Below are positions 21,599 through 33,490 of a DNA stretch of 64,000 bases, one piece after another. The stretch is from assembly GCA_950295325.1 (NCBI GenBank), contig OX485806.1:10786001-10850000 (forward strand). The letters run 5' to 3'. Both the position numbers and the translations under genes were made by a program. How positions within the stretch are numbered: position 1 is the first letter of the stretch; each line of letters begins with the position of its first letter. The notes under the pieces were generated by a model. That model made no database searches and was not told the origin of the DNA. It saw only the letters and a list, made by a program, of their open reading frames with translations. The stretch comes from Polytrichum commune (Eukaryota; Streptophyta; Polytrichopsida; Polytrichales; Polytrichaceae).

Positions 21599-24481
21599 TC
21601 AAACAGGAACTCTGTAGCTGGGGTCGTCCATGAGCAGCACAAATAAGTTACCCTTATCTCCTCGTGCTACCCTGTTATCGATGAACAACACATCCAAACG
21701 TGGTATATATCAGAACCTTCTAAAGTATTGCGATGCTTCACAACACCTAAGCAACTCTCACACTAGGTTTGCTCGGCCATACAAAAATATCACATTGAGG
21801 TGCAGGAGGAGTGTGGACTTGCCATCTTGGTCACTCCACTCTTGTAAGTTTTTTTTTACCACAAGTATGCTATGACAGGTCAGTCTGAGCATTTTAACTG
21901 ATAAACGGAATGAAGCCGAAAGGACAACTATGAATGAACTAGGCAATGTAATGCACATGAGCACCCAAAGCATGCTCTAGCTGAAGGTAGTGTACATGGA
22001 AGGAATGGTATCCGTGATAAGATATCAACACTATGTGGTAACTTCCGCTGAATATATCAAACATGACCCATAATTCATATGATCCATAATGAGATTTGAA
22101 ATATGCTGCAATACATTGCATACACAAACTATATTCTAAAATCAGTGCTACTTATGGAATTCGTGTGTAGGACAGGTAGCTAGTCCAGATTCCAGAGAAT
22201 TCGGTACACAAATCTCACCGAAGTCCATCATCAAGATAGGTGATTGTAAGCTCTCCTCTGGCACGTCCTGGAGCTTTTATACTAATCTGCAAGACGATTT
22301 CATTTGCACCTTAAGCATATTGAACGCACTTCAGTCCACTTGAAGTCCATACACAGAAGTGAGAGCTGCACCAAAGCCTTACACAAAACTTGTTGTGAGC
22401 TGAATATTGAAACTTGCCAAAAGTGCGAGCATTGATCCAGTTTTTACCATACAATAATCAGCAACAAGGCACATAATCGTGAAGAAACGCACCAGACCAC
22501 CAAGCTTGAAGTAATCAAACCTCACAATCACTTTCTTCGAGTCAACTGGTTCCAGATTTGCTGTCACCTGAGCATGATGAGGTCCATATAAGTTCTCATG
22601 GAATTTATTTCGATGGCACTGACCATTTTTTTCTGAACAAGAGAGTAGCTGGCACTCTTGCTTTGCAAAGCTTTATAAAATGTAAACTGCACACCTTGTT
22701 TTCTACTTTACGAATCACCAGTCCCAATCCGTGTCACTAGAAAGATACAAAATTAGATGCAGAACCAGCTATTCGCCCCCTCAACTTACTTGATTAAAGT
22801 ATGGCCACGTTTCTTGATTTTGTGCTCTCAAAGTGTCCGTATTGATTGATTGGTAGATGGGGCCGTTTGGTCTCAAGGCTTTTGGCCTCTGCATACACAA
22901 AACACACACATACTCTCATCAGCTCTCTGCATCTAATCCTGTGCCTTAAAACCATCATCGATATGGGGAAATTCGACAAATGCTCAATTGCAATACTGAC
23001 ATTGCAAACTGAGATAAACAAGAACTCTACTGCACATAATATCGTTCAAGCGACAGGATAGTTTTCACAGCAAGAGCTTGTCTTTGCACAAGATGACCCG
23101 AAATTTGACTATGGAGCTATCAAATAACCCATTCAAAACAGAAAACCTGCTTCTTTAGAATCGAGGTGGAGGTGGTGTAGATGAGCTTCCATTTTCCATT
23201 GAGGAGTGGAGACTTCAGAGGCTCCTTTGTGGGATTCAGACCTTCAAGTTGTTGAACAATCTGCCAAAGAAAAATGAACATCAGAGCCTCACATTCAGCA
23301 ATCAGGCACAAATACAATAAGAATGCTCTAGCACGTGACATGCAACAATCTCTGAAGTGCAACCATACATATTATACATTGTACCTCCACATTTCCTATG
23401 CTCACATGTGCTTTTGGAAATCAACAATGTCGACACAGTCTCCTGGGCTGTAATTCAGTGCTCAAAACCTGCCCAGTAATCATCTATATTATTGTTAGTA
23501 GTTGGTGCATCCCAGCCCTCATGTTCTTCAAGCTATCTTTGTTCGACATAATGCTGAAACTTACAACTGACAATATCCATAGCCCTCCCATTTCTTTTGA
23601 ACCATCGCCATGAGAATGCCCATTGTGTTTTTTGATTGACTGAAATGATGAGAGAAGGTTTGCTTAATCACGGACCCACAACCGACATCTACAGGGAGAG
23701 TGGACCCATGGGGTTGCCACACACAACTTGAGGTCAAGCTCAAGCTTGCAAATTTGGTGGGCCAAGGTTTCAAAATTTGAGCCCTTATCTGTGCCTTAGA
23801 TGGTGGACCTTTGTGTCAAGGTTGGTCCCCACTTATTTGGAATCGATTTTCAAGATCAAGCCTGAACTTGAACTTGTAGTCATGTCAAAACTTGCAAGCT
23901 TGAGCTTGACCTCAAGCTCCGTGCGGCTGGCCCTCCCAACACCTAAGCCCTCGGGATATTGCAAAATAGTTTATGGTTCCACAAAATAGCCCTGCCAAGT
24001 ACAACAAATCTGCAGAATCGGAGCAGCATTTTCGGTGGAAGTTGTTCAACGTCGAATAACATACCTGAACTAAAATCATCAGGTCAAATAAATTAAGGTG
24101 CTAAGTAGGATTGTAGAATTATGGTAGTACCTTCTCAACACGAGCAATGTCCTCTTCAGTAGCCTCCGCGCCTCGCTCCAGGGGGGCAATGGCGTCCAGG
24201 AGCTCCTGCTTCACTTCTTCCTTGTCCTTCTTCTGCAGAAATGGAAACAATGCAGCTCGCACTGCTACTGGCCCCTCTCCCGGCCTACTACTACTACTAC
24301 TACTACTACTTGTGGAAACGGTCCGCCCCCCCACTACAGCAAGTCGCCCACCTCCCACAAAATCCCTGGAACTCGACCCCAAAGACCTCACAGGAAACAA
24401 CCCACTGGCTCCAGCTCCCCTGCTCCCTGAGGCACATGCCACCGCAATCAGATGCACCGCGGAGGAGGCTGAAACTGCCAT
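21599..24481 (-). CDS. Plastid lipid-associated protein / fibrillin (PAP_fibrillin family)
   Basis: Predicted CDS is complement(join(21599..21671,22219..22286,22493..22567,22790..22888,23147..23260,24131..24481)), 780 nt, 259 aa, all introns GT-AG with closing phases. The start [11 protein letters not shown] opens an Ala/Ser/Gly-rich, acid-poor leader of about 75 residues with a Ser run (microsatellite-encoded), typical of a chloroplast transit peptide. An in-frame ATG upstream at 24562 is less likely. The mature part has the fibrillin hallmarks: [15 protein letters not shown], then [47 protein letters not shown], and [13 protein letters not shown], with the C-terminal DPSYRVP. This pattern is closest to the PAP4/PAP5 (FBN3-like) branch. 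Fibrillins coat plastoglobules and thylakoid margins and bind lipids. The subgroup is my inference. Confidence 0.94.
23727..23916. repeat. Fold-back repeat in fibrillin intron 1
   Basis: A perfect 25-bp inverted repeat: arm 23727-23751 (starting cttgaggtcaagctcaagct) pairs with 23892-23916 across a 140-bp loop. Similarity between the arms extends weakly outward (ggggttgccaca against gggccagccgca). It lies wholly within intron 1 (23261-24130). It may be a MITE or a hairpin-forming transcript segment. Confidence 0.75.
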
Positions 24482-25930
24482 CTTAATAAACCCCAAACTC
24501 CCAAACCCCTTCTTATGCCCTGTCTGATGATTGAATCCCTTGTCGTTTAGTTTCTGCAGCAATAATGGTGTCGATCCTAATCACCGCCACAAGAATTGTG
24601 AGAAAAAGATCAATGAACTTTAAAGGGACTGAGCACCAGAAAACAAGAAAAGCAGAAAAGGTTTGCACGGTTGCACAAATGATTTGATAGCCATGTATTT
24701 AGCTGTTGAGATTCAAAGATCAAGTTTTTATGTGATCGCAGCATCAAAAAGAGACTCTGAATTCTCCACAGAAGCCCGCTTTAAATTTATTTTTTTAGGT
24801 GCATTCTCCTCCGGGTTTTTATTGTTTGGTTGTTCTATGATTCATGGATTTACTGGAGTTCCCAACTTTGAAGAATTACTCTCACAATCTCCTCGCTTGC
24901 CCCAATACATCTCTCATTACAAGAAATATATCGATTGTGAGAGGAACAAAATCATGATAGAAACACCAATGTGAAGTGTTGATGTAAAACAATCTGCACT
25001 GTACTGAAGCTGCAAAGACACTACCACCCTCATGGGCGTTGACCAAGCTCCCAAACATCTGCATGCGAAACAGTCATGATACCCATTGGTGCACAAGGAG
25101 ATCAACTACACCTGGCGAGTTGTAATGCACCAAGCGGAGGCAGGAGCATGAAGTTAAAGAATAACCAGATCAAGAAATCTAATCGTTCCTATCATACAGA
25201 AATTAAAAAGCTTGAGTATACCACCAGAGCTAATGAGACCTACAGCGCAACTCTTATAACCAATCTCCTTCATCATATCCTGTCAACTTAAAGGCATCAC
25301 TACCTTCAACCAGCTGCCTTTATCCTTGCCCGAGAAATAATCAACGCTCACACATTCTACAAGAATTTCGCAGAAGAACACACCTAACAATCCTAAGGCC
25401 CTGTTTGGAGCTGCTACAAAAACAGTTTTAAGGAGCATCAATTGGAAGATGTTTTTAAGACTAAGTATACATTTTTTTTTTAAACTATTCTAATTCAGAG
25501 ACAATTTATATCAGTGGAATCCTCTCAATGCCTTCTTTCCAAGTATGTTGCTCCTCTTTGTGACATTCAAATCACCAATTTATGAGAGGCATTAGAGGTA
25601 TTTTATAAAACAGCTGTTTTAAACGGGAGAGCTGCCGCCCGTGCCTCGAACACCCAATGCCTCTTGAGTGTTTGCACGTCAGACGAAAGATATTGAGTTG
25701 CGAAATTTCTTCAACTGGGCTACAGCGAAAGGCATATAATGCCATCGGAGGAATAGGTACACAGTGAAGCATACCTAGCTAGGTACTACTATTTGGGCAG
25801 AACCTTGTAAGAAACTCAACAGTAAGAAACACCACTCCGACAACACATATCACAACTATAACTAAATTCGCAGGCACTGGTAAATTAGCCAAAGTGACAC
25901 TTCTACCCCACTACAATCAGGACATTCCAA
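24482..25930. other. 5' flank of the fibrillin gene
   Basis: Contains the promoter and 5' UTR by position, but no box I can assign. Near 25397 the words aaggccctgtttggagc resemble Tourist-type MITE ends; a matching right end near 25665 is too poor to call. Open stretches (24663-24974 plus and others) have no motifs. Confidence 0.4.
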
Positions 25931-26795
25931 AGCCAGATGCAAGAGAAGCTGAGAGCTATACCTAAATTTACCTGCCTCTATTGTGGAGAATCGGTGCACT
26001 AAAATGTCAGGAACAGTTGTATGATCAAATCATATTATCACACTACCGCTGCATTGCACTCTTCCGATCTTCCAATTGGATATTAATTTCTAAGCACAAT
26101 CTCTCCAGAATCGTCGAGACTTCGAGAGACCAGATACAGTCACATTCGGGACACTCCAAAGAAGTGCCAAGGTCGTAATTCTAAAGCCAGATGCAAGAGA
26201 AGGTGAGAGCTCTCTATGCCTAATTTACCTGCCTGTACTGCGGAGAGTCGGTACATTACAATCTCAGGAACAGTTGTATGAACAAAGCACATTAGCGCAC
26301 TAATTCCGCTGCATTTCACTCCTCCGTAGCTTCAATTGGAAATTCTTTACTAAGTAGAAAACTCGCCAGAATCAGCGAAACTTCGGGGGACCAGACACAA
26401 TGACTTTCAGCACATTCCAAAGAAGAGCCTAGGTCACAATTGTAAAGGCAAGAGAAGGTGAGAAACTCTGTATGACTAATTTACCTGCCTGTACTGCGGA
26501 GAGTCGGTGCAACTACAACCTCAAAAACACTTGAGTGATCAATGCGTATCATCACACTAATTCCGCTGCATTTCACTTGTCCGTTGCTTCAATTAGAAAA
26601 CTGTCATCGATTTAGAAAACTCGCCAGAATCAGTGAGAGAAATAGGGGGCATCAGAGGCACTGACAATTAGTACATTCCAAAGAAGAGCCGAAGTCAAAA
26701 GACTAATAAGTTACAGCCAAATGCAAGAGACTCGAAGATTGAGAGGCTCTGTGTGACTAAAAACAATTTCCCTGACTGTACTGCGTGAGCGTGGG
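25931..26795. repeat. Tandem array of about 255-bp units upstream of fibrillin
   Basis: Units begin near 25931, 26185, 26445 and 26715 (last one partial). Each has agccagatgcaagaga (lost in part in the third), then tttacctgcctgtactgcgg, ccgctgcatttcact, aaaactcgccagaatc and cattccaaagaagagcc in the same order. Copies differ by many substitutions and small indels, so the array is not recent. A further partial unit end lies just before 25931. It starts about 1.45 kb upstream of the fibrillin start codon. Confidence 0.8.
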
Positions 26796-26930
26796 CGAGC
26801 GGATAGCCTGCAAGAGAGACGAGGCTGACATGCGCGGCGATGAATGGAGTGACGTGGCAAAGCCAGCAGCTGCCAGAAAGGATCGGATAAAGGGAGGGTT
26901 CCTGTCATTTGAAACTAGTCTTTTATTATT

Positions 26931-27431
26931 AGGGCCACTTCACACACGAGCCAAGAGCCGTGACTGTGAAATTGTGAGAGCCCAAAAGAAAGTGTCCAAA
27001 GGCCGTCCCAACACACCTCCAATATCATGTGTTGTGGTCACAGGCCCTCGAGTGCAATGTGAAGTCATATGTGACCGGGCCCTCAACCAAATGCTATTTC
27101 CATGAATTTCTATTCATGCAGGTTCTCACACATGATAAAATAGAATAAATCAACGGTTGTGAGCATTTGGAGTGCCATTGTCTTCCGGTTTTGTGTTAGG
27201 CTTACTTCCAAGAGGTGGTTTTTGAAAATAATCCAAGTGACCATGAAACGTTATCCATTTGATGCCATGTAGGAATCCATGTAGACTTTACATCCATCTT
27301 GCATTCACATACTCTGTTGGTCCCTCAAGCGTAGTGTGAAGCAAACTTGGGCCGGCTCCGCCTTTTTCACCGATGAGAGTGCTCGAAGTGTAACGGTCAT
27401 GGGCCCTCGGTCTCGTGTGTGAAGTGGCCCT
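26931..27431. mobile_element. MITE with perfect 20-bp inverted ends, family 2-like
   Basis: Both ends read AGGGCCACTTCACACACGAG inward, a perfect 20-bp inverted repeat, followed by looser inverted similarity. Body of 501 bp without a gene. The plus-strand open stretch 26785-27105 merely runs from the tandem array into this element. The AGGGCC...TTCACAC ends resemble those at 16204-16740. No convincing target duplication. Confidence 0.75.
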
Positions 27432-28337
27432 GATAATCCCAATGTAGTGCGTGCGGTATTAATTCCTGAAACATGCACTATGTTGCCAAATCTCAAGGTT
27501 AGTGAGGGTTGGAGTTGTTATTGAGTGACACAAAATTCACAAAATACATGCTCACTTATCATACGTTACAAGAAAATTAGTACGTGTTATAAGGTGCTTT
27601 GAAACTTGAGGTCGCAACTCTAAGAATCGTTCTGAATGCAGGAACATCAACAACAACGCTAGGCATTGTAAAATCATATGATAGCATTCCTACTCATCGA
27701 AACATGGTGAAAACAATGGAAAAAATACTTGTACTTTTCACAAACCCCGATCCTCTAGTGCCACTGATTTCATAGCATAAAGAAATTTAGTATCACCTTC
27801 ACTAAATTCCCACACTCATTATTAGCTAGCCCTCACTAAATGGGATAATCATTTGTAGTTTGCACCTATGGCATATGAATTATGAACCACTTTAACATGG
27901 ACCAAGCATGCCACTTCACCATTTCCATCCACCGTTCTCGGAACGGTTGGGAATGGTGAGTTGGCAACCCACCATCACCACGTTGTTCATTGTGTACTGA
28001 TGGTGGCATTTAGAAGCGCATGAAAAAACCAACATGATACCATACCACATAACATCATTATTCAAATGAGAGTACCTAATCGTACCATGCATCCAACAAT
28101 AAGTTGGAAAAACATGTTAACAAATATAATAACACAATTTTCTTGCAATTATTCTTTACTCTTTTCTTAATGACCATGTTTAGGGTTAGTAATTAGTTGC
28201 AACCGATCATCTTTGCTCCTTGAAATACGTGAGGATTTATAAATGGTCAAGATACTCAAGTTTAGAGAGGGATTGAGTTGATTATCACTATCTACGAATG
28301 TGGGCTCCGGATGGGCCAAACGGGATGGGGTTAAGGG
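27432..28337. other. Intergenic DNA, no gene seen
   Basis: AT-rich, no coding or structural feature supported. Confidence 0.5.
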
Positions 28338-28820
28338 TATAGTAATCTCCCGCTTAGGTACGCACTTAGTTGGTAGGTGTGTACTTTACTCATATCGCTT
28401 TCGAGACCCTCTAAGTCAATGAATCACAGCAGGAACTAGATAAACATGAGGCAACCCGCTTGACCGAAATCCAACTTATTAAGACATTGGCTGAATTTGA
28501 AGGTGCTACCGACTTCAAAGGCTTTGAAGCTCTACACAACACTGTCCTTGACATCGGTGACCAATTGCTTTGATCCGATGTTCAAACGGAAGCTAGACAA
28601 ATGTATGATGAATTATGATGATCGTTTGAGACGTTTCAACGAAACATTAACAAACTAACATTGAATGTCAAGCGGGACAAATGCATGCATTCACGACAAA
28701 CGATTTTGCATGACATGTTCAAACAATAAAGTATGAACCCTTGTTTTGGTCGAAAAAATTGCGCACTTAACCAGGGTGCATACTTAAACATGTGCGTACT
28801 TAAGCGGGAGAACACTATAC
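28338..28820. mobile_element. Terminal-inverted-repeat element, unassigned
   Basis: Left end tatagtaatctcccgcttag and the reverse complement of the right end tatagtgttctcccgcttaa match over about 28 bp, through TACGCAC. The body of about 480 bp has a few short frames but no transposase signature. It could be a Tc1/mariner or pogo derivative, but this is not established. Confidence 0.55.
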
Positions 28821-29967
28821 TTATAGGTGGCTCCCGGATGCTCTCGAGCTACAAGATTCGATGTTGAATTTGGTATATGTTACTAAGGTAGGGGCATCTC
28901 CAAATAACCATCCTTGCATACTCTCGAAAGGGGGAAGTAGTTCTTTACTTCTATTCCTATGTCCCGTGGACATAGGTCTAGGGGTGGAACGAACAGACAC
29001 TTCATTCACGTTAGTCCCCTACCGAAGACCAAAGTTTCTCCTCCTTGCATAATACACTCCCATTCTCTTTCCGGTCACGATGTCAGGAACAATAGTACCT
29101 CATCACGGTAGAGGAATCTATGGAATATACTTCAAATTTATAAAGAAAAAGCACCAAAAAGATCATAACATGTAACCAGTTGGACCAAAATTTGACATGA
29201 TTGTCCCCAAATATAGATGCGCATTGAGCATTATCCAACAGGCTTTACTATGTTTGGGAGCTCTTGCAAGCAGTGTGTATGTTTGACAAATTTCATTTGA
29301 CGTTCAACTTCAAATCCAAAGTGTCACGTGACGTTTTGAAAAGCGAAGACGAATGTCAATTGACACCTACATTTACTTCTACACTGTCACCTCAATATCA
29401 CATGTCTATTAGTACGTGTCATTTCAATTTCTAAAGTGTCAATTGACGTGTGCTTTTTTTCTTCACAAGTCACACTACATGTCAAAATCTAAATTATGCG
29501 TGTCATTGACGTGCAGTGTAATTTTGTGCAAGTTTTTGCGTGTCAAATGTCAAAAGCATGCAGAAGCTTTGTCAAAAATGAACATTGCTTGCAAGTGTGT
29601 GTATGGCATGGATATGTTAGGGTTGCAACTCTATGAACGGATTTGGAAAGAGCACTTTCATTTTTTTTTCAATAATATTAGGATCGTGCGACCTCTTTGG
29701 TTGGATGTGGGCGCTTCCAACCAATGATCGGGGAGAACCGGCAGTTAGATACATATGAACCGGTTGAAGTTCAAGACTGCAGGAAAATTACCGATCATTT
29801 TAGAGGAATCTATAGAATATACCCCAATTTAATAAAGGAAAACTTGAGGATGTCAACATGTAACCGGTTGGACTTGCAAACACTAGGATCTCAACCGATT
29901 ATGCCCAAAAATCTTCCCAATCATTGCTTCCAACGTCACATATGATGTTGACCATTGCATCTTAACT
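28821..29967. other. Intergenic DNA with dispersed repeats
   Basis: Holds the second copy (about 28915-29045) of the repeat at 20960-21110. It also holds two copies (about 29095-29205 and 29725-29935) of a dispersed family marked by tgtaaccggttgga, gaccgatcat-like and gtctatagaatatac-like words, which recurs in the other orientation at 33.73-33.94 and 42.55-42.77 kb. The stretch 29290-29530 has several gtcaattgac-type palindromes. Confidence 0.45.
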
Positions 29968-30356
29968 AAGGGCTCTTCATACTATGGTTGTCCAAGTCGA
30001 GAGGCCGTGGAATTGAATGGCCAAACTTTGTTGAGAGCCCAAAGAAATGGGTTGAAAATAGCCAATAAAATATAGGAATTGGAGCCTTCGGCCAGGGACA
30101 ATGTGAAGCCTCCAAAGGCCAAGCCCAAAGTCCAAAGGAAGAAGGAGCATCTCACCTCCAATCTAACGGCCAAGATCTTGTCAATGTTTTATTTTTTTAT
30201 GAGAAAAAATCAATGGCCTCTCGACCATAGTTTGGGTTTCCATTCCCGTCCGACCCAAACTTCCTTCAAGAGTTTGTCACTTTGGTCAAAAAGTATTGCC
30301 ATGTAGGCATTTTAAATTACAACGGCCTTTGGACTTTGGCTTCTAGTGTGAAGGGT
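29968..30356. mobile_element. MITE, family 2 variant, copy a
   Basis: Ends aagggctcttcatactatgg (left) and the reverse complement of the right end, acccttcacactagaagcc, are loosely inverted. About 270 bp of the body is shared at high identity with 35.93-36.25 kb (words ggccaaactttgttgagag, ataaaatataggaattggag, ctccaatctaacggccaaga). No coding capacity. Confidence 0.55.
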
Positions 30357-31059
30357 CGAGAGGCCGAATTCTTGGTTTCTTGCAATTTGATTGGTGGGAA
30401 TCAACGGCCTCTCAATGGTTGCGTTCCATAGGACCAAGTATTGGGCAAAGATTAGCTCTCCTTTGATTTCGGGATTCCTCATTTATGGGGAGCGTTCAGT
30501 TTGTATGCAATGAAGTTTTCAACAAGTATATTGTGACTGTAAATTCAAAGTTTTTTTTTAAATTACAATGTCTTTCTTTGGAAATTCCTTTGGAAAGATA
30601 CCATCATCTAGTTGCTTAGTAATGTTGGAATTGAAGATTGTCACTTCATATTAGCAATTGCGAATCATGGATGTCGGAGAAAACTATCATTCCAAGTTTC
30701 AAGGGTTGAATTGAAAAATGAAAGCTAAAAGAGGACAAAATGAAGATCTAACCTCTCTTTTAGTGATACCACACTAAGCCCTTCCAACTGTGTTAACAAG
30801 TTTACCTAGAATAGTCATTATATTTTGCACATAATCCAATCTCATTGTAACACATGTCACTTTGGTGTCCATCCTTCGCTACAAAGACGTGTGCCATATA
30901 CCACTCAAATATAGGTGTCCAAGTAAGACAAGTGACCACATAAGGCCCAAATACTTTACACAAAAAATTACAAATCCTCGCCAAGTCTTGAAATCACACT
31001 CTTAATAATAATCATGGGTTTAAAATTCTAGTTAACGAATTCTCTTATGTCAAGAGAGA

Positions 31060-31079
31060 ATATATATAGATAGATAGAT

Positions 31080-31110
<31 letters not shown>

Positions 31111-31148
31111 TAGATATAGATATATATATAGAGAGAGATAGATATATC
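31060..31148. repeat. GATA/TA/GA microsatellite
   Basis: An interrupted (GATA)n run with embedded TA and GA dinucleotides, about 89 bp. Confidence 0.95.
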
Positions 31149-32184
31149 ACATGTGACATTGATAATCAACATACTAAGATTGTATTTGCATCCAAGAGAA
31201 AGAATATTGTGTATTTGATCCCAAATCTATATATTTTATAGCCATGTAGTTGCATATCTATTAACTAACTCACATATGAGTGGAGACAATGCCCAAGGAC
31301 AAGAATCTTCAAATTCATCTCTCTCTTGCTTTCTTTCTCTCACACACACACATTGCATGGTATTTGTGAAAAAATGATCTGGCAAGTAAAAATGTCATAT
31401 ATGATGTTTTCTCAAACACATGAAAGGTCAGCTTGAATTCATCTTTAGAGGTAGCTTTTGTCAACTACACAAGTTTTTGCCAACTACAATTCCCCCCCCC
31501 CTAAGTTCAAGTGCATTCCACAATACGAGAAACTGAGTCAGCCTTAAAAAAACAACATTACATGTGAATGTGACGTTTTCATGAATACTATGTTCACACT
31601 CAAATACACCCTAACCTCCGTAATGTCACCCTCCATAATGTCCCTCCCTCTCTTATATCCCATAACCCATGGAATGGGTATGCTCAGTTTAAACTCCCTC
31701 TTTATTGTCACATTTCCTTCCCATATATCAATGGTCTTGTCATTAAAAGAATCCACCAAAAAATTCAAACCACACCCTCACACACATCACGTTGTCATCA
31801 TTGTCATTATTGTCATTATTGTCATTATTGCAATGTTAACTTTGTGTTATTCCATAGTGTCATATGCTACATTATTATTTTTTATCATGCATCCAAGTTA
31901 ACAATACATACCTCTTTAAGATCGTGTGCACTTTGGTTGCCACAAGCATGTATTGGGGAGGTTAGAGTGCACATGGAAGAGACACAACTTGCATGTGAAG
32001 CAAGCATGTAAACATAGTTGTTCCGTAACAAGTTAAAAAACGACTTCCACATACGTAAGTCACCACAACACAAGTTAGATGTTTGAGAATGGAAGGTAAG
32101 TGTTTTTTTTTTTGAGAATGGAAGGCAATTGTTTATAGACATGCAAATAATAGTTGCCATAGTGGATGATGACATGGATGCCAG

Positions 32185-32586
32185 ATGTTGAGGTGTGCAA
32201 CATCACAAGAGCCCACCTCAATAAGCTCAGGCCCAAAAAGGGAAAGACCAAGAAAGATAAAAAATAACTGGAACAATTTTTGGCCAGGACAACCCTTTGA
32301 GCAAACATGTGATTTTGTCTCACTCATCCGAGATGACGTTAAACTACCGGATGATAGTGGAAAGGTACCCAAACTGAACGGAATGGTTGGTGGTTCGATT
32401 CTCGGATGTGAAATCGTCTCTCTACTTGATGAAAAACTAGCCATTTGGTCAAACGCCTCATGTGTTCCAGTACTTATGATAATAATCCAAGGTAAGTTTG
32501 GGTGTAAAGAAAAAAGGTTTGTTGCACCGTCAAACTTTGGGCAAAGCACATCATATGTTGAGTTTCCCTTGAATTGCAAATATTGA
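32185..32586 (+). CDS. Unassigned open reading frame, possibly an orphan exon
   Basis: A 133-codon ATG-initiated frame in otherwise stop-rich DNA. The product is mixed in composition with several Trp and Cys residues (RPRKIKNNWNNFWPG, then LNGMVGGSILGCEIVSLLDE, then WSNASCVP). I do not recognise a family. A strong splice-donor-like sequence, CAAGGTAAGT, occurs in frame at about 32489-32498, so it could be one exon of a broken or unrecognised gene. The opposite strand is also open for 153 codons, which weakens the case. It may be a transposon-captured fragment. Confidence 0.2.
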   Translation: MLRCATSQEPTSISSGPKRERPRKIKNNWNNFWPGQPFEQTCDFVSLIRDDVKLPDDSGKVPKLNGMVGGSILGCEIVSLLDEKLAIWSNASCVPVLMIIIQGKFGCKEKRFVAPSNFGQSTSYVEFPLNCKY

Positions 32587-33260
32587 ATGAGCAAGTGGTG
32601 ACTGTTGTAGAGCTTCTTCAGATACTTACATCCAAAAAAATATTACTCATGGCATTAGCTCATATTTAACCTTTGAATAAAGCGAACCCTTTTCTCCTAG
32701 TGTTCATATTTTGCTCAAATGAAGCAAAATAATGAGTATATTCTCCATGTTGTTCTTTAAGATATATTCAATAAGCCACCTTGTACCTAACTAGTGATGG
32801 TCCATGTTGGACACCAACTCGGTGACAATACCGTCCAACAAATATATATTGAAAATCTAAAAATACAATGGACCTATTATTTTACATTGATGATTGTCAA
32901 TGATGCTTTGTATATCTTTATTGTCAATGAGAATAAAGTTCATGTGAAGACAATTCTAAAATCATTCTCATTATTCTCGATGCTGACTATGTTAAGTTGA
33001 CCCACAAACCTCGCAAACCTCACATGACCCTTCCAAGTGACATAGGCCCCCTCAAAATAAACAATGATGATCATTACTATTTTGTCTTCAATAACCAATG
33101 AGCTACGTTTTGCAGTCCTTAAAATAATATGATTAGTGTTTTTGTTGAAGTACATGGTTGCCCACCTTGGAGAAAAGTTGGTGTTGGAATTGGGTGCTTC
33201 TACCTTGTGTGTTGTGAACCCTTACCCCAAAAACTTTGTGATGTGGCTGAATACTATTAG

Positions 33261-33490
33261 GCTACATTGTTCATGGTATTTAGTGTCACTTACTATTTGA
33301 AGTTACAAAATACTACGACTTTATTCTAAGAGGGTAATTTTTTACCAAGTAAAAGTCATATATATATATATATATAATGTCCATACAACCTATTTAATCT
33401 TTGTAGATACACAATGAAACACTTTCAAGAAATCATAATGTTGCATAGTTCCAAATACAAAGTGACACTAAATGTCATAAACGGTGTAGC
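33261..33490. mobile_element. MITE with palindromic ends, family 1 copy c
   Basis: Left end gctacattgttcatggtatt continuing tagtgtcactt pairs with the reverse complement of the right end gctacaccgtttatgacatt continuing tagtgtcactt: inverted repeats of about 40 bp around a short AT-rich core that includes a (TA)n run at about 33357-33376. Related to 652-1032 and 2330-2521. Confidence 0.6.

Larger units (their letters stand above)
30357..33260. other. Intergenic DNA with microsatellites and one unassigned open frame
   Basis: Contains the GATA-type microsatellite at 31060-31148, a 9-bp (ttgtcatta) tandem repeat at about 31798-31831, and the isolated open frame at 32185-32586 listed separately. 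Otherwise nothing recognised. Confidence 0.45.

Noticed and set aside
24147-24527. 126-codon plus-strand frame opposite fibrillin exon 1
   Set aside because: It is the antisense shadow of the Ser/Ala-rich transit-peptide exon; the minus strand has clear family identity.
26785-27105. 106-codon plus-strand frame
   Set aside because: It runs from the tandem array across the left end of a MITE, so it is a chance frame.
32380-32410. tRNA-like T-arm (ggttcgattct)
   Set aside because: No matching acceptor, D-arm or anticodon stem around it.
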